Shown piece by piece: positions 17,824 to 28,380 of a stretch of 64,000 bases of DNA. The position numbers and the translations under genes are program-made. Numbering within the stretch: the stretch's first letter is position 1; every line of letters starts with the position of its first letter. The notes beneath the pieces were generated by a model. The model saw only the letters and a program-made list of their open reading frames with translations, was not told where the DNA came from and did no database searches. The stretch spans positions 620,001 to 684,000 of the forward strand of contig NZ_FO704551.1 in assembly GCF_000968175.1 (NCBI RefSeq). The letters are read 5' to 3'. The stretch comes from Xenorhabdus poinarii G6 (lineage in GTDB: Bacteria; Pseudomonadota; Gammaproteobacteria; Enterobacterales; Enterobacteriaceae).

Positions 17824-19020
17824 CTATCTAAATAATTTTTTACTTTTTATAGAAAAAATGATGATGTATATAACAATTATCACTATTCCAATAGTGTTTA
17901 AAATAAACCAACCTCTAGATTGACTCATCACTATCCCTATAGATAGTGATGCAATCATATTAGATAAATAAACGATTAATGAATTTATTCCCTGTAATTT
18001 ATACTTATACTCACTTTTTGTGAATTTATTCAGTAAAAACGTCCCGCCATTAAACATAAATGCCCATCCAAGCCCAACGAAAAACAAAGAAAATAGAAAA
18101 CCATTAATACTACCGATAGAAATGGCCACGAACATTCCAATGATAAAAAACGAAGCGCCAAATAATATTATCTTTGTTGTTTTTAGTTTATCAACAAAAA
18201 ATGGTAGTATTAATGCTGGTGCATACATAGCAACGAAATGCCACTGTAAAACATATGCGCTATCCTCTATGTTGAAATTTTCCTGAGACATAGCTAAAGG
18301 TGTTGCGTTCATTAGCAATGTCATTAAAGAAAAACCAATAGCACAACTCATCGTACTTAAAAAGAACAGATTCGACTTTAATAACTGAGTCAAATTTTGA
18401 GCTTTATAACCAGTATGATAAATACGATTCTTTTCTTCTTTTTTGGTTTCAACCTGAAAATCAACATATGATTGAATAACAATCACAACAATACTTACTA
18501 TGGTCGTTAATATAAAAGTGCCTAAAAAAGTATAGCCAGGGATCAAGAATGCTCCCTTCATCGCGATAAAAGGACCTAATATTCCGCCAAAAACGCCACC
18601 ACCAATAATAATTGAAATTGATTTTTTCTTATTTAACTCGTCGTCAAATATCTCAGCAGCAGCAAATCTATAGTATTGATTAAATACAGTTGAACAACCC
18701 AAGATGAATGTGCTGCATAAAAATAGAATAAATGACTGGTAAATGATGGCGAAACAGGCGAATAAACTACCAACAATGCCTACAATACTCCCCATGATAA
18801 AGGCCATTTTTCGCCCATATCTTTCCATTAACATTGATGCATAATAAATCATGATGGCGGAGCCACAAACGGTTGTTGTTATTGGTAATGTAGATAAATA
18901 ATTTAAAGGAGATAATTTATTTCCTACTAGTGTTGATGTTAAAGTTAATAAAGAAATAATTGAACCAGTAAGGCCTTGACAAATAAAAAGAAGTATTAAG
19001 TTAAGATAGCTTTTTTTCAT
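17824..19020 (-). CDS. MFS transporter of unknown substrate
   Basis: The 398-residue protein has 12 predicted membrane segments and the MFS motif A region after helix 2 (MERYGRKMAFIMG). It starts MKKSYLNLILLFICQGLTGS with only a weak ribosome-binding site. Base composition is markedly AT-rich compared with btuF and mtnN next door, suggesting horizontal acquisition with the mobile block. No linked biosynthetic or resistance gene hints at the substrate. Drug efflux or sugar transport are both possible. Confidence 0.8.
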   Translation of the reverse strand: MKKSYLNLILLFICQGLTGSIISLLTLTSTLVGNKLSPLNYLSTLPITTTVCGSAIMIYYASMLMERYGRKMAFIMGSIVGIVGSLFACFAIIYQSFILFLCSTFILGCSTVFNQYYRFAAAEIFDDELNKKKSISIIIGGGVFGGILGPFIAMKGAFLIPGYTFLGTFILTTIVSIVVIVIQSYVDFQVETKKEEKNRIYHTGYKAQNLTQLLKSNLFFLSTMSCAIGFSLMTLLMNATPLAMSQENFNIEDSAYVLQWHFVAMYAPALILPFFVDKLKTTKIILFGASFFIIGMFVAISIGSINGFLFSLFFVGLGWAFMFNGGTFLLNKFTKSEYKYKLQGINSLIVYLSNMIASLSIGIVMSQSRGWFILNTIGIVIIVIYIIIFSIKSKKLFR

Positions 19021-19160
19021 TTTTATCTCATTTAGTCTTTAACTAGAACAGTGGATAAAATATCTATTAATAGGTTTGTTTTATTTCCGGTTTTTTCTAT
19101 GATGAAAATGCCCTCAAAAAGACATCAGCATCATTGAGCGATTGTCATCGTCGTTCTATT

Positions 19161-19994
19161 TTATTTGGCATCATTTAACTGCTGGCAAAGTTGTTCTGCT
19201 GCCAGAATAATTCTCGGCCCCGCGCGGCTGAACCAGTCATCATTCAGGGCGATAATGTGAATGTTCATGTGTGGCCGCCAAAAATCGGCGACCCTCTGTT
19301 TTTGCGCCTCTGTTCCGCCGATGATCAGGATTTCTGGTTTTCGGGTAAGGACTTGTTCACGATTAACTTGCGGCCACGGCACGGGGCTATCCGCAAAAAT
19401 GTTTTTACCACCACAGACGGAAACAATTTCGCTTTGGATCGTGTGGCTGGAGGAGGTAAAAATTGGATTCATGCCAAATTGCAAGAACACCGGTTTAGGC
19501 GTTACATGGGCATAATGTTGTTTTAATTGTTTGAATTTATTCCGAATATTTTCCGCTGATTGTCTGGCTGTATCGGGATGTCGGTTATAGACCGCAAGCT
19601 GTTCCAGCTCGGTTGCAACATCATCGATTTTTTGGATATCAGAATAAAAAATCGGGATACCTAACGCCGCAAGTTGTGCCAGAGGGCGCTGAGGATTACC
19701 GCCACGCCATGCCAGAATGAGATCAGGCTTGAGGGCGATGATGCGTTCAACATTAATGCCTTGCCAGTCAGCGACTTGTTCCAGCTTTTTCGCTGCGGCG
19801 GGATAATCGGAATAAGCACTGACTGCAACAAGCTGGTCACCTAACCCCGCCGCATATGCCAGTTCTGTCGTCGAGGGAGCAAGACTAATCACACGGGTCG
19901 CTGCCGCATAAAGTGGAGCATTGAAAACAGATAAAAGGAATGAAAAAACCCACCAAACGGATTGAGAGGGGATGATTTTCAAAAACAATTGCAT
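19161..19994 (-). CDS. btuF: Vitamin B12-binding periplasmic protein
   Basis: BtuF captures cobalamin in the periplasm and hands it to the BtuCD importer. The 277-residue protein has an N-terminal signal peptide (about 1-32) and the conserved blocks [45 protein letters not shown] and [18 protein letters not shown], matching E. coli BtuF. The ATG at 19994 is chosen because GGAGC lies upstream and the signal peptide begins properly. An in-frame ATG at 20057 would overlap mtnN. It sits directly behind mtnN as in E. coli; yadS, its usual downstream neighbour, is missing. Confidence 0.93.
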   Translation of the reverse strand: MQLFLKIIPSQSVWWVFSFLLSVFNAPLYAAATRVISLAPSTTELAYAAGLGDQLVAVSAYSDYPAAAKKLEQVADWQGINVERIIALKPDLILAWRGGNPQRPLAQLAALGIPIFYSDIQKIDDVATELEQLAVYNRHPDTARQSAENIRNKFKQLKQHYAHVTPKPVFLQFGMNPIFTSSSHTIQSEIVSVCGGKNIFADSPVPWPQVNREQVLTRKPEILIIGGTEAQKQRVADFWRPHMNIHIIALNDDWFSRAGPRIILAAEQLCQQLNDAK

Positions 19995-20025
19995 TATCGA
20001 TGCTCCACTTGACAGGGTGATGGCT

Positions 20026-20736
20026 TTAAAGGGTGATTGACGGTTTGCTGAGTTCAATCAGCATGGCATTGACCATCCGTGTCGATTCACGCGCCGCGAC
20101 CACCAAAAATTCATCAAAACTGAGGTGAGATGCTTGATCTGCCACATCAGAAATAGCCCGAACGACAACAAAGGGGATGTGATATTGATGGCAAACATGA
20201 CCAATGGCTGCGGCTTCCATTTCAACCGCCGCCACTGTCGGGAAAGTGGCCCGAATGCGAGCCAATGGTTCTGAACCATTGATAAAGGCATCACCGCTGC
20301 AAACCAGGCCGCGAACCGCATTCAGATTGAGGGATTGTATACATTTTTCGGCCAGAGCGATCAATTTCTCATCAGCAATAAATGCTGGCGGACATTGCGC
20401 CATTTGTCCCGCTTCATAACCAAAAGCGGTCAGATCGGCATCATGGTAGCGAACTTCTTCGGAAACCACGATATCCCCTACGTTCAGCTTAGGATCAAGC
20501 CCACCGGCTGAGCCAGTGTTAATCACGATATCTGGCTGACAATGTTCAATTAACAAGGTCGTTCCCAGCGCAGAGGAAACCTTACCAATACCGGATTTCA
20601 ACAAGGCGATATCGACGCCATTCAGCTTACCGGTATAGATTTCACACCCACCTCGTGACAACGTTTGCAGACCTTCGATTTGGTCACGCAGCAACGTGAC
20701 TTCTTGTTCCATTGCACCTATTACACCTACTTTCAT
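20026..20736 (-). CDS. mtnN: 5'-methylthioadenosine/S-adenosylhomocysteine nucleosidase
   Basis: MtnN cleaves MTA and SAH to adenine plus the thioribose or ribosyl-homocysteine, recycling by-products of methylation and polyamine synthesis and feeding LuxS. The 236-residue protein starts [13 protein letters not shown] (catalytic Glu12) and contains [22 protein letters not shown] and AISDVAD with the catalytic Asp near 197. It is the first gene of a leftward mtnN-btuF unit and is divergent from dgt. Methyltransferases in the azapteridine cluster and metK elsewhere in this window generate its substrates. Confidence 0.96.
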   Translation of the reverse strand: MKVGVIGAMEQEVTLLRDQIEGLQTLSRGGCEIYTGKLNGVDIALLKSGIGKVSSALGTTLLIEHCQPDIVINTGSAGGLDPKLNVGDIVVSEEVRYHDADLTAFGYEAGQMAQCPPAFIADEKLIALAEKCIQSLNLNAVRGLVCSGDAFINGSEPLARIRATFPTVAAVEMEAAAIGHVCHQYHIPFVVVRAISDVADQASHLSFDEFLVVAARESTRMVNAMLIELSKPSITL

Positions 20737-20857
20737 TGTGTCATACTCGCTTATTATTAATGGATTAAGGCTGATTTAATCGGGAAGTGTATCATTGAAT
20801 AATCATTTACCGGAGATTCCAATTCTAAATAATCGTTTCATTTGATATGGGGGATTA

Positions 20858-22384
20858 ATGTCTAAAATTGATTTTAAGCAGAAGCTGAATTACCAACGTA
20901 AATTCAGTCAATCGTCTATTCATCACGATGATGAAGTGCAGGTAAACCGTCAGTTTGAAAGTGATCGCGGGCGGATCATCAACTCTGCCGCTATTCGGCG
21001 GTTGCAGCAGAAAACACAGGTATTTCCGCTGGAACGCAATGCCGCTGTACGTAGTCGGTTGACGCATTCACTCGAAGTGCAGCAAATCGGGCGTTATATT
21101 TCAAAAACGATCCTTGCGGAGCTGACCAGGCAGGATTTATTGAAGACGTATGGATTAAGTGATCGCTTAATGGCTTTTGAAAGCCTGGTTGAAATGGCTT
21201 GCCTGATGCACGATATCGGCAATCCGCCATTCGGGCATTTCGGGGAGGCAGCGATTAAAGATTGGTTTTCCCGTCAGCTAGATCCTGACTATTTACCGGA
21301 TACGGATATTCGGCCAGATAATTGTAAGGTCGCGGTACTGCGGCTGACAGGGGAAGAAAAAAAGGATGTATTCCGTCGGCAATTACGTAAAGATTTGTGT
21401 CAGTTTGAAGGTAACGCACAAGCCATTCGTCTGGCACATAACCTACTGCGCCTGAATCTCACGTATGCCCAGATTGGTTGTATATTGAAATACACCTGCC
21501 CGGCTTACCGACTGGAAGAACCCCCAGCGGAATTCAGTTACCTGATGAAGAAAAAAGGCTATTACTGGTCAGAAGACAGTTTTGTCCGTGAGCTGAGAAA
21601 AAAATTGCAGATGGGGGATTTTTGTCGCTTCCCGCTGACATACATTATGGAAGCAGCAGATGATATTTCCTATTGTATTGCCGATTTGGACGATGCAGTT
21701 GAGAAAGACATGTTTAATGTCGAGCAGTTGGTGGGCTACCTGACAAAAGAGTGGGAAGAAAATGGTGGGCACCGAAAAGGCGATTTGTTTGAAGCGACAG
21801 TGACACAAGCCTATAAGAAAACAGCGAATAATGAAGCCGGTCGTAATCTTCACGAACAATTTTTCATGTATTTGCGGGTTTTTATCACCGGAAAATTGGT
21901 GCCTTATACCGCCAGACTGTTTATTAAACACCTGCCGGCAATTTATGCGGGAACATTTAATCATGCGCTGTTAGAAGGGGACGGTGATGAACATCGTTTA
22001 TTGAAAACCTTGAAAAATGTCACGCGTAAACAAGTGTTTAATCATCCAGAAGTGGAAGAGCTGGAATTACAGGGATATCGGATTATTACGGGATTACTGG
22101 ATTTTTATAGCCCTTTATTGGCATTGTCCCGGCAGGATTTCATGGCACTGGATCAGAATAATTTCCACAAAGAATACTTTATTGAAACGCGCCTGCTGCA
22201 CAAACTTTCGACCAAACACCGGTTTGCTTATCGCCAGGCCGTGGAGGGCATTGTGGCCACTGATGAAACTGAAAAAGCGATGATCGAATTTTATTATCGG
22301 GCACGTCTCATTCAGGATTATATCAGTGGCATGACCGACCATTACGCTTATGAAGAATATCGCAAGTTTATGGTCACCAAGTAA
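20858..22384 (+). CDS. dgt: Deoxyguanosinetriphosphate triphosphohydrolase
   Basis: Dgt hydrolyses dGTP to deoxyguanosine and triphosphate and affects mutation rate and phage growth. The 508-residue protein has the HD-domain metal ligands (RLTHSLEVQQIGR; CLMHDIGNPPFGHFGE) and matches E. coli Dgt, which has a similar length. A GGGGG purine stretch precedes the ATG. Its 3' end overlaps barA tail to tail by 11 bp, so transcripts from the two convergent genes must overlap. Confidence 0.95.
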   Translation: MSKIDFKQKLNYQRKFSQSSIHHDDEVQVNRQFESDRGRIINSAAIRRLQQKTQVFPLERNAAVRSRLTHSLEVQQIGRYISKTILAELTRQDLLKTYGLSDRLMAFESLVEMACLMHDIGNPPFGHFGEAAIKDWFSRQLDPDYLPDTDIRPDNCKVAVLRLTGEEKKDVFRRQLRKDLCQFEGNAQAIRLAHNLLRLNLTYAQIGCILKYTCPAYRLEEPPAEFSYLMKKKGYYWSEDSFVRELRKKLQMGDFCRFPLTYIMEAADDISYCIADLDDAVEKDMFNVEQLVGYLTKEWEENGGHRKGDLFEATVTQAYKKTANNEAGRNLHEQFFMYLRVFITGKLVPYTARLFIKHLPAIYAGTFNHALLEGDGDEHRLLKTLKNVTRKQVFNHPEVEELELQGYRIITGLLDFYSPLLALSRQDFMALDQNNFHKEYFIETRLLHKLSTKHRFAYRQAVEGIVATDETEKAMIEFYYRARLIQDYISGMTDHYAYEEYRKFMVTK

Positions 22385-24734
22385 CGGGTTCAGTCAGTTG
22401 GCATGGGGGGCTGACGTTGAGAACATCAGAAACGGCTGCCATGACGTGATTGATTTCGTCGATGAATTCCAGCAGTTCGGGTTCCAGATCCACCAGAGCG
22501 ACACCTTGTTGCAGTTGCTTTTCCACACATTCGCAAATTGCTTTCAGTTGAGGGACACCGGTATAGCAGCAACTTCCGTGCAATTGGTGGACATGTCGCT
22601 GAAAGTGTTTGCGATTAACTTCCCCATCGGTGGCTAAGGCTTGTTCAATTATCGTCTGCATATCAGGCAACGATTGCACCAGCATTGCCAACAGTTCTCT
22701 GGCCAATGATACTTTGCCGTTGCTTTGCTTTAATGCCATATCCCAATCAATGGATTGTGTTTTTTTCTGCAGACAGTATTGATCCAACAACCTTTTTAGG
22801 TGATTTTCATCCAGTGGTTTAGAAAGAAAGTTAATAAACGGTGGATGTTGAGCGGCATCACAGGGAAAGGCGGTCACTGACACAATCGGCGTCTTTTTAT
22901 GTTGAGGTAATTGATGGATCTGTTTGGCAGTTTGAATACCATCCATATCCGCCATCTGAATATCCATTAAAATCAGATCCAGCGCCTGTTTTTCTGCCAT
23001 CGTTAATGCTTCAGTGCCACTGCGGCACAACAACGTATTTTCAACGAGTTCATGCAGTAATGTACCAATCAATTTCAGATTAGCGGGGTTATCGTCTACC
23101 GCCATGACCGTCATGGGTAAGCGTGATGATGTCGAGGACGTGGGTTGAGACGTCGGGAATGCACTGAATAAATATTCCTCTTTTTCCAGCCAGATATCAA
23201 AATAAAATACCGTCCCTTTAGCGACTTCACTGGTAAAGTCAATTTCTCCTTTCATTTCATTGACCAGGCGCTTGGTGATGCTCAATCCCAGCCCGGTGCC
23301 CCCGTAATGGCGGGTAATGCTCGCATCTGCCTGATTGAAAGCCTGGAACAAAATCGGGCGGTATTCCGGTTTGATACCAATGCCGGTATCCGTCACGCTA
23401 AAATGAATCTGGACAAGATGGTGTTGTTGCTGACGTAAACGGATATCCAGCGTGACACAGCCTTTGTCCGTAAATTTAATGGCGTTGCCAATGAGATTTG
23501 TCAGTATTTGCTGTAAGCGGATCGGATCACCTATCATCAGATTGGGTAATCCATCATCAATATGATGATACAAAGGCAGATTTTTCGCACTGGCCGCAGG
23601 CGTCAGCAATTCAATCACTTCATTGACGGTATCGCGTAGTAAAAAAGGCACCTGATCCAAAACCAGTTTATTGGATTCCAGCCGTGAAAAATCCAGAATA
23701 TCATTGATGATTTTCAGTAGGTTATTTGCTGATCGATCAATAACATACAGGTACTCCATCTGTTGTGATGTAATGGATGTTTTTAACATCTGACGGGTAA
23801 AGCCAATGACGCCATTGAGCGGCGTGCGGAGTTCATGGGACATATTCGCCAGAAATTCCGTTTTGATCTTGACCGCCTCTTGTGCTCGCTTTTTGGCGAT
23901 GGTCAGTTCAACATTCTGGATTTCGAGCTGTTCCATCGTAATTTGCAGATCAGACGTGGCTTGATCGATATGCAACTGCATCTCATTTTTATATTTGGAC
24001 AGCGATTCTGCCATGGTATTAATCCCGTTCTGGAGAGCGGCTAATTCTCCCGGCATTGCGCTAGTAATTCGACAGTGCAATTGCCCTTGCCGGATTTGGT
24101 TAACCGCTTTTACCATACTATCCAGCGGCTCGGTAACTTTGCGTACCAGAACGTAGGCAAACAGAGCCGTTCCGCCAAGACAGAGGATCAGCAGAACAAT
24201 CGATGTGGCAATCTCTTTATATTGTTGCAGTTGCGCAGCCCGTAGATCCAAATCAATGACAATATAGCCGATGGGTTCACTGTTATTGGTGGTATTGTGC
24301 CACTTATGGGAAGAGGTGGTTTCTGAAATAATCGGCATTTTCAGGATGATGCTATTACTGTCCTCTTCCTCAGTCAGATGGGTTGGAATCGGGGCATTCG
24401 GGCTGAGGCGTAGCTGATTGACATCATATTTATTATTCGAAATTTCAAATAGCTTATTGTGCTTATCAAAAATGGCAATAACCATGACAATGTCAGAATT
24501 ACGGCGATGAAGGCTATTTATCAATGAATTGACCCGTTGGCGATTATCCAGATTAATGCCAACCTCGCTGGCAATGGACAACGGTTCAATAATACTCATT
24601 CCACTGCGGACTATCAGGTTCTTCAACACGTAATAGCGGTATGAGATAAATGATATACTTACAAGCGTTCCGACCAGTAAAACAGGAACCAATATCAGGC
24701 TCATCATACGGGTGCGTAAGCTATATTTGGTCAT
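22374..24734 (-). CDS. barA: Hybrid sensor kinase BarA, lacking the usual middle domain
   Basis: BarA (GacS) activates UvrY (GacA), which drives CsrB-type small RNAs and relieves CsrA repression. This 786-residue protein has two membrane segments (about 10-33 and 178-197) around a periplasmic domain, a HAMP region, HisKA with His300 (NMSHELRTPLNG), an HATPase with DTGIGI and GGTGLGL, a receiver with Asp591 (LILMDIQMADMDG), and an HPt domain with His716 (HQLHGSC). E. coli BarA is 918 residues. The degenerate receiver-like domain between HATPase and receiver is missing here, and the receiver is a few residues short after TAF. It probably still relays phosphate. Confidence 0.93.
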   Translation of the reverse strand: MTKYSLRTRMMSLILVPVLLVGTLVSISFISYRYYVLKNLIVRSGMSIIEPLSIASEVGINLDNRQRVNSLINSLHRRNSDIVMVIAIFDKHNKLFEISNNKYDVNQLRLSPNAPIPTHLTEEEDSNSIILKMPIISETTSSHKWHNTTNNSEPIGYIVIDLDLRAAQLQQYKEIATSIVLLILCLGGTALFAYVLVRKVTEPLDSMVKAVNQIRQGQLHCRITSAMPGELAALQNGINTMAESLSKYKNEMQLHIDQATSDLQITMEQLEIQNVELTIAKKRAQEAVKIKTEFLANMSHELRTPLNGVIGFTRQMLKTSITSQQMEYLYVIDRSANNLLKIINDILDFSRLESNKLVLDQVPFLLRDTVNEVIELLTPAASAKNLPLYHHIDDGLPNLMIGDPIRLQQILTNLIGNAIKFTDKGCVTLDIRLRQQQHHLVQIHFSVTDTGIGIKPEYRPILFQAFNQADASITRHYGGTGLGLSITKRLVNEMKGEIDFTSEVAKGTVFYFDIWLEKEEYLFSAFPTSQPTSSTSSRLPMTVMAVDDNPANLKLIGTLLHELVENTLLCRSGTEALTMAEKQALDLILMDIQMADMDGIQTAKQIHQLPQHKKTPIVSVTAFPCDAAQHPPFINFLSKPLDENHLKRLLDQYCLQKKTQSIDWDMALKQSNGKVSLARELLAMLVQSLPDMQTIIEQALATDGEVNRKHFQRHVHQLHGSCCYTGVPQLKAICECVEKQLQQGVALVDLEPELLEFIDEINHVMAAVSDVLNVSPPCQLTEPVTW

Positions 24735-24787
24735 AGGCGTCCATTGTGGGAAAATCAGAACTCAATTTTTCAAAGTCAGTTAGAATC

Positions 24788-26125
24788 ATGGTGCAATTTT
24801 ACTCCCCAAATCGTCGTTCCGTAAACCGAGGCATTATTTCCATTACCGCAGATAACCTTGATGCACAAGGGCAAGGCATTGCTCGTCATCAGGGTAAAAC
24901 GATCTTTATTCCAGGATTACTGCCAGGCGAGCAGGCACAGATCCAACTGACAGAGGAAAAACGCCAATTTGCTAAGGGCAAAGTCGTTAAAAGGCTGTCA
25001 GACAGCTCACATCGCGTAGCACCTCGCTGTCCGCATTTTAACGTATGTGGTGGATGCCAGCAGCAACATGTTATGGCTGAACTGCAAGCTAACACGAAGG
25101 CCAGTGTCCTGGAACACCTGATTCAACGGGAAACCGGTGTCAGGATCAGCGCACAGCCTATTATTCACAGTCCAGAATATGGCTATCGGCGTAGGGCGAG
25201 GCTGGGTCTGCAATACCACACCAAGCAACGTACATTATTGATGGGATTTCGTCAGAGCCAGACCAACGATGTGGTGAATATTCAACACTGCCCTGTGTTG
25301 CGCCCGGAGCTGGAGCAATTATTACCGCCGTTGTCCCAGTGTCTGAGTCGCCTGAATGCGGCGAAACGATTGGGGCATGTGGAGTTGGTGTTGGCGGATA
25401 ATGGCCCGCTTATCGTATTGCGCCATCTTGATCCGCTTAAACCTGAAGATAAAGAAACGCTGCGTACTTTTTCAGAGCAGTACCATGTGGCGATTTATTT
25501 GCAGGGTGAGGAAAAAGCCCTTCATCCATTGCGAGCAGAGCAACCCGCCCCGTGGTATCAGGTGGGGGGGCTGAAATTGGTGTTCAGTCCACAAGATTTT
25601 ATTCAGGTCAATGATACCGTTAACCAGCAAATGGTGGCACAGGCGTTAGCCTGGTTGGATTTACAACCGACAGACCGGGTATTGGATTTGTTCTGTGGTA
25701 TGGGGAACTTTACGTTACCCATTGCGACGAAAGTTCAGGCTGTCGTGGGTGTCGAAGGGGTTGCTGCGCTGGTGGCGAATGGGCAATATAATGCCCAGCT
25801 CAATGCACTCAGTAATGTCGATTTTTTTCATGAGAATCTGGAATCAGATATTCATCAGCAGCCCTGGGCCGCACAAGGTTTCAATAAAGTGCTGCTAGAT
25901 CCCGCCCGCGCTGGCGCGGCGGGTGTTATGGCTCATATTGTAAAATTAGCCCCCAAAAAAGTGGTTTACGTTTCCTGTAACCCCACGACACTGGCGCGGG
26001 ACAGTAAGGTCTTGTTGGCGGCGGGTTATCGTCTGGTCAGTGTGCGGATGTTGGATATGTTTCCGCACACCGGCCATCTGGAATCCATGGCTCTGTTCAG
26101 TCGTGAGCCGAGGGCTATCGAGTAG
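24788..26125 (+). CDS. rlmD: 23S rRNA (uracil(1939)-C(5))-methyltransferase
   Basis: RlmD methylates U1939 of 23S rRNA using SAM. The 445-residue protein has a TRAM domain, an Fe-S cluster motif (Cys81, Cys87, Cys90 in [12 protein letters not shown]), a SAM-binding [12 protein letters not shown] block and the catalytic cysteine motif [14 protein letters not shown]. The start at 24788 ([12 protein letters not shown]) matches the family; an ATG at 24746 would add an unsupported N terminus. It leads into relA 9 bp downstream, the E. coli order. Confidence 0.95.
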   Translation: MVQFYSPNRRSVNRGIISITADNLDAQGQGIARHQGKTIFIPGLLPGEQAQIQLTEEKRQFAKGKVVKRLSDSSHRVAPRCPHFNVCGGCQQQHVMAELQANTKASVLEHLIQRETGVRISAQPIIHSPEYGYRRRARLGLQYHTKQRTLLMGFRQSQTNDVVNIQHCPVLRPELEQLLPPLSQCLSRLNAAKRLGHVELVLADNGPLIVLRHLDPLKPEDKETLRTFSEQYHVAIYLQGEEKALHPLRAEQPAPWYQVGGLKLVFSPQDFIQVNDTVNQQMVAQALAWLDLQPTDRVLDLFCGMGNFTLPIATKVQAVVGVEGVAALVANGQYNAQLNALSNVDFFHENLESDIHQQPWAAQGFNKVLLDPARAGAAGVMAHIVKLAPKKVVYVSCNPTTLARDSKVLLAAGYRLVSVRMLDMFPHTGHLESMALFSREPRAIE

Positions 26126-26134
26126 GGAGAAATT

Positions 26135-28372
26135 ATGGTTGCGGTAAGAAGTGCGCATCTCACACCGGCAGGTGAATTTGCTGTCGATAAATGGATTGCG
26201 AGTTTAAACATCACTAACCCAAAAACCCGTGAGAAACTGGTTAAAACCTGGCGATATTGTCACGAAAAAGTCCAAAATCACCCGGATGCAGGCCGGTTGT
26301 TATGGCGTGGTGTGGAAATGGTGGAGATTCTGTCTACATTAAGCATGGATAGTGACAGTATGCGCGCTGCACTGCTTTTTCCTCTCCTGAATGCCAGGTT
26401 ACTCGACAGTGAAACCGTAACAGAAACCTTTGGCAAAGCGATCACGGATTTGGGGAATGGGGTGTTGGAAATGGACGCCATTCGTCAACTGAAAGCGACT
26501 CACACGGACGCGACTTGTTCAGTTCAGGTGGATAATGTTCGCCGGATGCTGCTGGCAATGGTGGAGGATTTTCGCTGTGTGATTATCAAACTGGCAGAAC
26601 GCATCGCCCACTTGCGCGAAGTGAAAGATGCCAGTGAAGATGAGCGGGTACTGGCAGCCAAAGAGTGCTCTAATATCTATGCGCCTCTTGCCAATCGTCT
26701 GGGCATTGGGCAGCTAAAATGGGAGCTGGAGGATTTTTGTTTCCGTTATTTGCATCCCGATGAGTATAAGAAAATTGCCAAATTGCTGCATGAGCGCCGG
26801 ATTGATCGTGAACAATATATCGAAACCTTTGTAACGACCCTGCGCAATAGCATGCTGCAAGAAGGGATCAATGCTGAAATTTATGGGCGTCCCAAACATA
26901 TCTACAGCATCTGGCGTAAAATGCAGAAAAAATCCCTGTCCTTTGATGAATTGTTTGACGTGCGGGCTGTACGGATTGTTGTTGAACGTTTGCAGGATTG
27001 CTACGCTGCATTGGGGATCGTTCATACTCACTATCGCCATTTGCCAGATGAGTTTGACGACTATGTTGCCAATCCGAAGCCTAATGGTTATCAATCCATT
27101 CATACCGTTGTTCTGGGGCCACATGGTAAAACACTGGAAATCCAGATCCGTACTCGTCAGATGCATGATGATGCCGAACTTGGCGTCGCCGCACATTGGA
27201 AATATAAAGAAGGCACTGCGGCAGGTGGCGGTAAATCCAGCAGTTATGAAAGCCGTATTGCATGGCTGCGGAAATTGATCGCATGGCAGGAAGAAATGGC
27301 GGATACCGGCGAGATGCTGGACGAAGTGCGTAGCCAGGTATTCGATGATCGCGTTTATGTCTTTACGCCAAAAGGGGATGTCATTGATTTGCCGATTGGT
27401 TCTACCCCGTTGGACTTTGCTTATCACATTCACAGTGATGTCGGTCATCGTTGTATTGGTGCCAAAATTGGCGGCCGAATCGTCCCCTTCAGCTATCAGC
27501 TTCAGATGGGGGATCAAATTGAAATCATTACCCAGAAACAACCTAACCCAAGCCGTGACTGGCTGAATCCTAATCTTGGTTATGTGACGACTAGCCGTGG
27601 GCGCGCGAAAATCCATAATTGGTTTCGTAAGCAAGATCGTGATAAGAATATCCTTGCGGGTCGCCAAATGCTGGAGAATGAGCTGACACATTTAGGTATC
27701 ACGCTCAAAGAAGCAGAAAAAGAACTGATCGCCCGCTATAACGTTCATTCGTTGGAAGAAGTGCTGGCGGGGATTGGTGTCGGTGATATCCGCATTCACC
27801 AGCTAACGAATTTCCTGCAAAATAAATTCAACAAAACCACCGCAGAAGAAGAGGATCGCGAGGCGCTTCGCAATCTGGAGAACAAGGCCTATACACCGCG
27901 CAATATCAGCAGGGATAATGGCCGCGTTGTTGTCGAAGGGGTCGGCAACTTAATGCATCACATTGCCCGTTGTTGCCAGCCTATTCCCGGTGATGAGATC
28001 ATTGGATTCATTACACGTGGGCGAGGGATCTCCATCCACCGGGCGGATTGTGATCAACTGGCGGAACTCGAGGCCAGTTCACCCGAGCGGATCGTGGATG
28101 CAGTATGGGGAGAGAGTTATTCGAGCGGTTATTCACTTGTGGTGCGGGTGCTCGCTAACGATCGCAGTGGATTATTGCGTGATATCACCACCATCCTGGC
28201 CAATGAAAAAGTCAATGTGTTGGGTGTCAGCAGCCGCAGTGATGTTAAGCAACAGCTCGCAACCATCGATATGGATATTGAGATTTACAACCTGCAAGTG
28301 CTTGGGCGGGTATTGGCGAAACTCAATCAGTTACCGGATGTGATTGAAGCCAGACGTCTGCACGGTCATTGA
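26135..28372 (+). CDS. relA: GTP pyrophosphokinase RelA ((p)ppGpp synthetase I)
   Basis: RelA makes (p)ppGpp on stalled ribosomes during amino-acid starvation. At 745 residues it is standard length. The N-terminal hydrolase-like domain is degenerate, and the synthetase domain contains GRPKHIYSIWRKM and NPKPNGYQSIHTVV. TGS (VFTPKGDVIDLPIGSTPLDFAYHIHS, split here for length: TGS core near residue 410), zinc-finger/RIS (HHIARCCQPIPGDEIIG) and ACT domains follow. GGAGAAATT precedes the ATG. mazG follows directly; the mazEF toxin-antitoxin pair of E. coli is absent. Confidence 0.97.
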   Translation: MVAVRSAHLTPAGEFAVDKWIASLNITNPKTREKLVKTWRYCHEKVQNHPDAGRLLWRGVEMVEILSTLSMDSDSMRAALLFPLLNARLLDSETVTETFGKAITDLGNGVLEMDAIRQLKATHTDATCSVQVDNVRRMLLAMVEDFRCVIIKLAERIAHLREVKDASEDERVLAAKECSNIYAPLANRLGIGQLKWELEDFCFRYLHPDEYKKIAKLLHERRIDREQYIETFVTTLRNSMLQEGINAEIYGRPKHIYSIWRKMQKKSLSFDELFDVRAVRIVVERLQDCYAALGIVHTHYRHLPDEFDDYVANPKPNGYQSIHTVVLGPHGKTLEIQIRTRQMHDDAELGVAAHWKYKEGTAAGGGKSSSYESRIAWLRKLIAWQEEMADTGEMLDEVRSQVFDDRVYVFTPKGDVIDLPIGSTPLDFAYHIHSDVGHRCIGAKIGGRIVPFSYQLQMGDQIEIITQKQPNPSRDWLNPNLGYVTTSRGRAKIHNWFRKQDRDKNILAGRQMLENELTHLGITLKEAEKELIARYNVHSLEEVLAGIGVGDIRIHQLTNFLQNKFNKTTAEEEDREALRNLENKAYTPRNISRDNGRVVVEGVGNLMHHIARCCQPIPGDEIIGFITRGRGISIHRADCDQLAELEASSPERIVDAVWGESYSSGYSLVVRVLANDRSGLLRDITTILANEKVNVLGVSSRSDVKQQLATIDMDIEIYNLQVLGRVLAKLNQLPDVIEARRLHGH

Positions 28373-28380
28373 GTTAAGGC

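Noticed and set aside
26714..27691. 325-codon minus-strand frame inside relA
   Set aside because: It is fully antisense to a highly conserved gene and has no recognisable domain or ribosome-binding site.
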